Source of the DNA: Bacteroidota bacterium
Lineage (GTDB): Bacteria > Bacteroidota > Bacteroidia > SXHM01
Assembly (NCBI GenBank): GCA_947479755.1
Contig: CANKAM010000009.1
Location: forward strand, 1-36,463
Length of the DNA: 36,463 bases
Direction of reading: 5' to 3'
Shown: in pieces, positions 31,846-36,463 of the stretch
Layout: the number at the start of each line of letters is the position of its first letter
Numbering within the stretch: the first letter of the stretch is position 1
Notes under the pieces: generated by a model
What the model was told of the DNA's origin: nothing
Databases searched by the model: none
The model's input: the letters and a program-made list of their open reading frames with translations, nothing else
Position numbers and translations under genes: made by a program

Positions 31846-32547
31846 TCAATCCTTCTTAAGCACCGTACCAAACACCCTGTCCCAGATAGTGAACATAGAA
31901 GCGTAATTGCCTTTTACTTTGGAGTGGTGCAAATCGTGATTCTCCGTTGGGTTCAGAAAAGGAATGTATTTGGCTATAGGCGAGCGCAAATCAGAATGTA
32001 TCTCTACCTCGTGCAGATTGCGGATAACACCATACACCAAAAAAGCATAAAAGTTAACAGGCATAATCAGCAGCAGCGCACCAATACCAAGAAATGAGCC
32101 CACGCTGCCAATCATCCACTCCAACGGATGCACATAAATATACTCCAGCGGAAACGGTGTTATAGCCTGGTGATGGATGCTGTGAATTTTGCGCAGCAAA
32201 AATTTATTCTCATGCATGAGGCGGTGAGCAAAATAAAACCACGCATCGTCAATAACGAAAATAAAAATAACCTGCACAGGAATTAACCACCACACAGGAA
32301 TAGAAGTTTCAAAAATAATATCGGCAAAGAAGTACATCGAAACCGCAGTAATAACAGCAAGAATAGCAAGGTTCAGTAAAATCAGCGGCAGACGTTGAAA
32401 GAAAATTCCTGGCTTATATGGTTTTTCCTGAAGACGATACTTTTTAAACACATCGGTATAAAGTACCAGCCACGAATATATTAATGCAATGATGTTTCCG
32501 GCAAGCAGAACACCCAAGGTGATTAGTATAATGTCGCTATTGGTCAT
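31846..32547 (-). CDS. Sterol desaturase / fatty acid hydroxylase-family membrane protein
   Basis: This 233-residue protein has four membrane segments and the di-iron His clusters of the family: HRLMHEN, HSIHHQ, and HDLHHSK near the C-terminus, with an additional HPLEW. Such enzymes hydroxylate or desaturate lipid chains or isoprenoids at the membrane. Its ATG directly follows the stop of the FkbM methyltransferase (TAAATG), so the two products may act together, for example hydroxylating and then methylating a lipid. The substrate is not evident. Confidence 0.9.
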   Translation of the reverse strand: MTNSDIILITLGVLLAGNIIALIYSWLVLYTDVFKKYRLQEKPYKPGIFFQRLPLILLNLAILAVITAVSMYFFADIIFETSIPVWWLIPVQVIFIFVIDDAWFYFAHRLMHENKFLLRKIHSIHHQAITPFPLEYIYVHPLEWMIGSVGSFLGIGALLLIMPVNFYAFLVYGVIRNLHEVEIHSDLRSPIAKYIPFLNPTENHDLHHSKVKGNYASMFTIWDRVFGTVLKKD

Positions 32548-33345
32548 TTAACGTGTAGCGTAAACATTGTAAAGCGCGGTTTCTTCCAGCGCCTTTTCTT
32601 TTTCTTTTACAATTTTAGTCAGCCCGTGTCTGCGCAGCAAATCTGAAATAAACTCAACACGGTTTTCCATGTCGTGAACCTCTACTACTACTTTGTTAAT
32701 CTTTTTCCAGTCCTCTTCTTTTATTCCTTTAATGGCAGAAAGTTCTGCACCCTCGCAATCAATTTTCAGCAAATCAATTTTCTCAATCTTGTATTCTTCT
32801 ATTACCGAAGAAATGGTGCGCAGCTCGCAGGTAATCATTTGCTTGCCGCTACGCAAAAACCGTGCTACCAATCCTGCAAGCGAAGTAGGCATCCATTTCA
32901 TCCACTGCATATCGGCAGGTGCGTTTTTCATGCTGCCTTTTACCGCGTTTTCAAATGCATCAGGATTTTCGTCCCACATTTCGGGATGCGAAGTAGAAAG
33001 CGCAGGTGTATTAGGAAAATAAGAAAACGATGTTGTTCCGTTTGCATCCGAAGCACCGTATTTCAGCGCAAAGAATCTTCCTTTGCCAAATTTTTCAGCG
33101 TTTGTTTTCAGCACCTCATAAATTTCGGGAATGGGCTCAAACGCAAACACTTTTACGTTGCTGAATTTTTGAACTGCACGCACACCAAACACACCTATGT
33201 TGGCACCCACATCAAAAACCACATCACCATCGTTAATGGAAATGCCGTGTTGCATATAGCCTTCAACGTGATGGTCAAGCATTTTGGCTTCGGGTTTGCG
33301 AAGACAGAAAATTTCGGTTCCGTCAATCAGTTTGGTCGTTATCAT
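32548..33345 (-). CDS. FkbM-family methyltransferase
   Basis: This 265-residue SAM-dependent methyltransferase has the FkbM motifs: VVFDVGANIGVFGVRAVQKF (SAM loop), VFAFEPIPEIYEVLKTNAEKFG, and DLLKIDCEGAELSAIKG. The family O-methylates sugars, lipids or polyketides. It is the upstream partner of the sterol desaturase-like gene, with zero bases between. A TATGTTTG box at 33374-33381 gives a 28-nt leader. A plus-strand frame of 248 codons over it is only its shadow. Confidence 0.9.
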   Translation of the reverse strand: MITTKLIDGTEIFCLRKPEAKMLDHHVEGYMQHGISINDGDVVFDVGANIGVFGVRAVQKFSNVKVFAFEPIPEIYEVLKTNAEKFGKGRFFALKYGASDANGTTSFSYFPNTPALSTSHPEMWDENPDAFENAVKGSMKNAPADMQWMKWMPTSLAGLVARFLRSGKQMITCELRTISSVIEEYKIEKIDLLKIDCEGAELSAIKGIKEEDWKKINKVVVEVHDMENRVEFISDLLRRHGLTKIVKEKEKALEETALYNVYATR

Positions 33346-33373
33346 TATATTCTGTCAGGTGTTTTTGCAGCGA

Positions 33374-33381
33374 CAAACATA
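33374..33381 (-). promoter_or_regulatory. Predicted -7 box of the FkbM-desaturase pair (TATGTTTG)
   Basis: The minus-strand TATGTTTG matches TAnnTTTG, 28 nt before the ATG at 33345. Confidence 0.5.
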
Positions 33382-33444
33382 GATAAATTGTTTAACAAAA
33401 AACGTGATGATAATCAGTGAAAATTACGACTTGAAATCAGCATG

Positions 33445-34266
33445 TTAATTCCACTCGAGCAGAATTTTCTCTGCGTCTTTTTTAAACTTCAGATCTTCAA
33501 GATATAATTCCGACCTGGGAGTCATGCCAATAACCTTCTTCATATATTCTTTAGCTTTTTCTACTTGTTTATTCTTATGTAAAACTTCAGCATAATAAAA
33601 AACGTTTCCAAAATCAGCAGGGTAGCACTTAACAGATTTCTCAAGATAGATAAGAGCATCTTCATTATCCGGCCAGGTAAGCACTAAAGGAATATAAGGT
33701 GCTTTCAGATAGAGCAAACCAAGTATTCGTTCGCCTGCGCAAAATGAATAAGTACGGTCAACTGCAATTAGTTTCTCTGTATTGCTTTTCATTTTTCCTA
33801 TTACCCCATCCCAACCTGCTTTTAAAGCACCAATTTCATTTGCCCATAAACCCAGTACACAAATATATTCATATAAAACAGATGCTGAATTCGGATATTT
33901 TTTCAATAATGCTTCTCCCAAAAATTTTCCTTTCTCAAACACTGCTTTTTTATCTGCGTTACTTGAACAAACGAAACGACCTTTATAATTGTAGCATTTA
34001 ATCAGATATGCTCCTGTTTCTTCAAGATTAGTTCCCAATGCATATGCCTTTTCAAGATCAGCAATAGCGGTGTTAATGTTTTCGGGTTTGGCTATTAAAC
34101 CCGTAGCGCCCTCTGCTCTTTTTTCATAATACTTTTTACCTTCCGAAAATAAATCCTGCGCAACAGCATGACCAGGAAATGCAACACAGCAAAATCCGAA
34201 ACCTTTAAATAGAACTACAAACAGCCAGGAAAAAAGAAATTTGTTTTTGGTTTGGATCAGTTTCAA
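33445..34266 (-). CDS. Secreted TPR-like repeat protein
   Basis: This 273-residue protein has a signal peptide (LFSWLFVVLFKGFGFCC...HAVAQD) and then helical repeats that look like tetratricopeptide units: ENINTAIADLEKAYALGTNLEETGAYLIKCY, DALIYLEKSVKCYPADFGNVFYYAEVL, and VEKAKEYMKKVIGMTPRS. The start is TTG at 34266, as no ATG precedes the signal peptide. TPR domains mediate protein contacts; the partner is unknown. It lies between the radical SAM gene (57 bp) and the FkbM gene (99 bp). Confidence 0.75.
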   Translation of the reverse strand: MKLIQTKNKFLFSWLFVVLFKGFGFCCVAFPGHAVAQDLFSEGKKYYEKRAEGATGLIAKPENINTAIADLEKAYALGTNLEETGAYLIKCYNYKGRFVCSSNADKKAVFEKGKFLGEALLKKYPNSASVLYEYICVLGLWANEIGALKAGWDGVIGKMKSNTEKLIAVDRTYSFCAGERILGLLYLKAPYIPLVLTWPDNEDALIYLEKSVKCYPADFGNVFYYAEVLHKNKQVEKAKEYMKKVIGMTPRSELYLEDLKFKKDAEKILLEWN

Positions 34267-34323
34267 AAAAACAGAGATTTATTTTGAATAATTAACGCAA
34301 GAATACGAAAAATATTATAAGGT

Positions 34324-35352
34324 TTATCCCCAAACTTTTGCACCTTCTGTACAGTTGGTACAAATATCAATCTCTGACCGCGACTTTAAAATTGCAGACC
34401 TGAAGTTCTGGTACTTTTCATTTTGCCAGAGTTGAGCAAACGTTGTTTCTTTCAAATCACCGAACTGGTGGGTGGCATCTTTATCAAAGCAGCAGGGAAC
34501 TACCAGTCCGTCCCAGGTAATCACACAAGAGTGCCAGAGTTTCCAGCAATGGTTCAGCAAAGGGTTTTTAATATCAAACGAGCCGCTTTTGTTTTTTTTG
34601 TAGCGCGAATATTTATCATTTTCAGGAATTAACTGATTAGGATCTTTTTCATAATCATAGACCTGAGCAGTCTTGAATTTCACTTCATCCACACCATATT
34701 CTAAAGCAAGTTTTTTCACATCATCTACCTGATGCTCATTAGGCTTCACGACCAGAAACTGAAAAATAATGTGAGGCGTTTTTGATTTCAGTTCCTTCTT
34801 CCACTTCACAATATTCTTGGTTCCTTCCAACACTTTCTCCAGCTTCCCTCCTATTCTGTATTGTTCATACACTTCCTGCGTAGTGCCGTCAATAGAAATA
34901 ATTAAACGGTCTAATCCGCTATCAATTGTTTTCTTTGAATTAGCATCATTTAAATAATGTGCATTGGTAGAAGTAGCTGTGTAAATTCTTTTCTCCGAAG
35001 CATACTTTACCATATCCAAAAAAGCAGGATTGAGATAAGGCTCACCTTGAAAATAAAATATGAGGTACAATAAATCTTTGTGGAGCTGGTCAATAGTATC
35101 TTTATAGAACTCCTGATTCAACATTCCGGTTGGGCGGGTAAAAAAACGCAATCCGCTCGGACATTCAGGGCAACGTAAATTACAAGAAGTTGTAGGCTCA
35201 ATGGAAATACTGATGGGCAAGCCTAACTGTACCGGCTTTTTGGCATACTTAGAATAGTAGTAGCTACCCAACACTTTCAGGGCATTAGCAGCTCTGCGCG
35301 GTGTGGTTTTTGATAAAAAATTTAGTCCGTCTTTGGCTCTTGAGGCAAACAT
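34324..35352 (-). CDS. Radical SAM protein with SPASM-type C-terminus
   Basis: This 342-residue protein has the [4Fe-4S]-SAM motif C57-x3-C61-x2-C64 in EPTTSCNLRCPECPSG. A C-terminal SPASM-like cluster region carries NHCWKLWHSCVITWDGLVVPCCFD and DICTNCTEGA. SPASM proteins commonly modify peptides or other macromolecules. No precursor peptide gene is seen next to it, so a non-peptide substrate, as in some sugar or lipid-modifying members, is possible. I chose ATG 35352 over TTG 35361; a TATCTTTG box lies 6 nt before it. It may start the TPR-FkbM-desaturase set. Confidence 0.88.
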   Translation of the reverse strand: MFASRAKDGLNFLSKTTPRRAANALKVLGSYYYSKYAKKPVQLGLPISISIEPTTSCNLRCPECPSGLRFFTRPTGMLNQEFYKDTIDQLHKDLLYLIFYFQGEPYLNPAFLDMVKYASEKRIYTATSTNAHYLNDANSKKTIDSGLDRLIISIDGTTQEVYEQYRIGGKLEKVLEGTKNIVKWKKELKSKTPHIIFQFLVVKPNEHQVDDVKKLALEYGVDEVKFKTAQVYDYEKDPNQLIPENDKYSRYKKNKSGSFDIKNPLLNHCWKLWHSCVITWDGLVVPCCFDKDATHQFGDLKETTFAQLWQNEKYQNFRSAILKSRSEIDICTNCTEGAKVWG

Positions 35353-35358
35353 GGTGGG

Positions 35359-35366
35359 CAAAGATA
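35359..35366 (-). promoter_or_regulatory. Predicted -7 box of the radical SAM gene (TATCTTTG)
   Basis: The minus-strand TATCTTTG lies 6 nt before the ATG at 35352, and mirrors the plus-strand box at 35377-35384. Confidence 0.6.
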
Positions 35367-35376
35367 GGAATAGTGG

Positions 35377-35384
35377 TATCTTTG
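35377..35384 (+). promoter_or_regulatory. Predicted -7 box of the HMA protein gene (TATCTTTG)
   Basis: TATCTTTG leaves 36 nt before the ATG at 35421. Together with the mirrored box it forms a perfect 8-bp inverted repeat with a 10-bp spacer. Confidence 0.55.
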
Positions 35385-35420
35385 TTGCTGTTAAAACGCA
35401 AAATCAATTTTATATCAAAG

Positions 35421-35762
35421 ATGAAAATCATTAAAAAAATCACCACTGCATTAATTCTGTTTATTTCAATTTTTTCACTCTCGGTTTCAGCACAAACTGC
35501 CGAAGTAAAAATTAAAACATCTGCTCAATGCGATGAATGTAAAGAGCGAATTGAAAAAGCACTTGCCTTTGAAAAAGGAATAAAATCGGCTACCGTTAAT
35601 ACAAATGACCAGATAGCTACAGTTATTTATTACGACAAAAGAACCAACCCTGAAAAAATACGCGAAACAATCGCTAACATTGGTTATGATGCCGATGATA
35701 TTCCTGCTAAAAAAGAATCGTACGATAAACTTCCTAAGTGCTGCAAAAAAGGCGGTCACTGA
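35421..35762 (+). CDS. Secreted HMA (heavy-metal-associated) domain protein
   Basis: This 113-residue protein has a signal peptide (KKITTALILFISIFSLSVSAQ) and an HMA ferredoxin-like fold. The metal-binding Cys pair is CDEC at 37-40, with KIKTSAQCDECKERIEKAL and later ATVIYYDKRTNPEKIRETIANIGYDADD. The tail ends CCKKGGH, two further Cys plus a His. Start ATG 35421 is chosen because the upstream extension reads through the divergent promoter. Likely a periplasmic or secreted copper or similar metal carrier; the metal is not shown. It precedes purN by 9 bp. Confidence 0.87.
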   Translation: MKIIKKITTALILFISIFSLSVSAQTAEVKIKTSAQCDECKERIEKALAFEKGIKSATVNTNDQIATVIYYDKRTNPEKIRETIANIGYDADDIPAKKESYDKLPKCCKKGGH

Positions 35763-35771
35763 TTTTTGCAG

Positions 35772-36350
35772 ATGAAACGACTGGCGATTTTTGCTTCCGG
35801 AACAGGAAGCAATGCAAAACGACTGATTGACTATTTTTCAGAAAACAAAGCTATTTCAGTTGCGCTATTGGTAAGCAACCGCAATGAAGCGGGGGCTTTG
35901 GAAATCGCCCGTAAATCTGGCATTCCGGCAATTAATTTTACTAAAGAAGAATTTTATAATTCTTCAACTGTTCTTGAAAAACTAACTTCAGAAAAGATTG
36001 ATTTTATTGTGCTTGCCGGTTTCCTCATAAAAGTACCCGACAACATTTTAAAAGCATACGAAAACAAAATCATCAACATCCACCCTGCGCTGCTGCCTGA
36101 TTTTGGCGGAAAAGGAATGTATGGCTTAAACGTTCACAAAGCCGTTATTGAAAGCGGCAAATCAGAAAGCGGAATTACCATTCATTTGGTAAATGAACAT
36201 TATGATGAAGGGCGAATTTTATTTCAGGCTAAGTGTCCGGTTTTGGAAAATGATACGGCTGAGATGCTGGCTGCAAGGGTGCAGGAACTGGAGCATAACT
36301 ATTTTCCTGAAGCAGTTGAACGATTTATTAAGGAAAAAACAGAGGGGTAA
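35772..36350 (+). CDS. purN: Phosphoribosylglycinamide formyltransferase
   Basis: This 192-residue enzyme transfers a formyl group from formyl-THF to GAR in purine synthesis. The family motifs FASGTGSNAKRLIDYF, VLAGFLIKVPDNIL, INIHPALLPDFGGKGMYGLNVHKAV (catalytic Asn/His) and SGITIHLVNEHYDEGRI (catalytic Asp) are complete. The start is ATG 35772 rather than TTG 35766. Its stop abuts the stop of the next gene as TAATTA. Confidence 0.95.
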   Translation: MKRLAIFASGTGSNAKRLIDYFSENKAISVALLVSNRNEAGALEIARKSGIPAINFTKEEFYNSSTVLEKLTSEKIDFIVLAGFLIKVPDNILKAYENKIINIHPALLPDFGGKGMYGLNVHKAVIESGKSESGITIHLVNEHYDEGRILFQAKCPVLENDTAEMLAARVQELEHNYFPEAVERFIKEKTEG

Positions 36351-36463
36351 TTATTTCACAACCACTATCTCAGGCGTTTCAATCGTGTTACTTTGATTTA
36401 AAGTACGGTCAAAAATATAGGCTTCAAATTTTATAGTATCAAAATTTGAAAGTGGGTTATTAA
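36351..36463 (-). CDS. 3' end of an unrecognised minus-strand gene (partial)
   Basis: A minus-strand frame runs in from the right edge and ends with TAA at 36351-36353. It gives 36 C-terminal residues, including FEAYIFDRTLNQSNTIETP and ending EIVVVK. This could be a beta-strand-rich extracellular or lipoprotein domain, but too little is visible to assign a family. It shares the zero-gap TAATTA junction with purN. Confidence 0.55.
   Translation of the reverse strand, partial: NNPLSNFDTIKFEAYIFDRTLNQSNTIETPEIVVVK

Noticed and set aside
32674-33420. 248-codon plus-strand frame opposite the FkbM methyltransferase
   Set aside because: It is the antisense shadow of a well-supported gene, rich in Cys, Phe and His as such frames are, and no plus-strand promoter or family motif supports it.
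34267-35352. RiPP (modified peptide) biosynthesis locus around the radical SAM/SPASM gene
   Set aside because: No small precursor-like gene with a leader and core was found on either strand nearby, and neighbours are TPR, FkbM and desaturase-like genes.
35301-35420. Upstream extension of the HMA protein (40 residues)
   Set aside because: It runs through the divergent promoter and the start of the radical SAM gene, and would hide the clear signal peptide that begins at 35421.
1-36463. tRNA or rRNA genes
   Set aside because: No cloverleaf with TTCGA-type T-arm and no rRNA-like conserved block was seen in any intergenic gap; all gaps are shorter than about 300 bp.

Overview
The window looks like chromosomal DNA of a member of the Bacteroidota. 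The evidence is its moderate, AT-leaning composition, the recurring TAnnTTTG promoter box of that phylum, few Shine-Dalgarno-like leaders, and Bacteroidota-style gene neighbourhoods: rsfS-ftsH-DUF2007-cdsA-psd, spoIIM-DUF4129-DUF4350-moxR-DUF58, and a membrane-tethered winged-helix regulator beside a TonB-C protein. No rRNA, tRNA, CRISPR array or complete mobile element was found. The genus cannot be named from this sequence.

Layout. (1) 1-1010 is an accessory edge: the C-terminal end of an IS4-like transposase, an AT-rich orphan gene and a hairpin-bearing repeat element. (2) 1011-3241 holds a membrane-bound one-component regulator, a divergent secreted TonB-C protein and a small lipoprotein. 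The regulator/target gap carries four helically phased TTTACAT-type repeats that look like an OmpR/PhoB-style operator. (3) 3243-9521 (minus) holds a YjjG-type nucleotidase, a small membrane protein, uracil phosphoribosyltransferase, a surface-polysaccharide-like group (FemAB/GNAT-like, polysaccharide deacetylase-like, UDP-GlcNAc 2-epimerase) and radC. (4) 9599-18287 is core housekeeping: rpsT, nadD, gmk, thiL, then the minus-strand run GH3-dxr-rseP, and an RsmB-like methyltransferase with a FabG-like reductase. (5) 18342-22927 is a long minus-strand operon running rsfS-ftsH-DUF2007-cdsA-psd and ending in a small Cys-rich secreted protein with a terminator. (6) 22949-25566 holds birA, a haem-binding-domain protein, pyrE and a NUDIX hydrolase. 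(7) 25590-31816 is a tight plus-strand MoxR/DUF58 operon whose SpoIIM gene carries an extra membrane domain. (8) 31846-35352 (minus) is a radical SAM/SPASM, TPR, FkbM methyltransferase and sterol-desaturase-like cluster. (9) 35421-36463 holds an HMA metal-binding secreted protein, purN and the 3' end of a further minus-strand gene.

Themes. Several genes have a TAnnTTTG box only 4-7 nt before the start codon, which predicts nearly leaderless mRNAs. Three convergent gene pairs abut exactly at TAATTA with no bases between their stops. TTG starts are frequent (nadD, cdsA, yjjG and others). Several families of dispersed short hairpins or repeats sit between genes, and one supplies the last codons of nadD. 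Nothing here is an obviously complete new defence or mobile system. The best leads are the phased-operator regulator module, the paired hairpin elements, the SpoIIM-fusion MoxR operon, the radical SAM/FkbM/desaturase cluster and the Cys-rich small protein.
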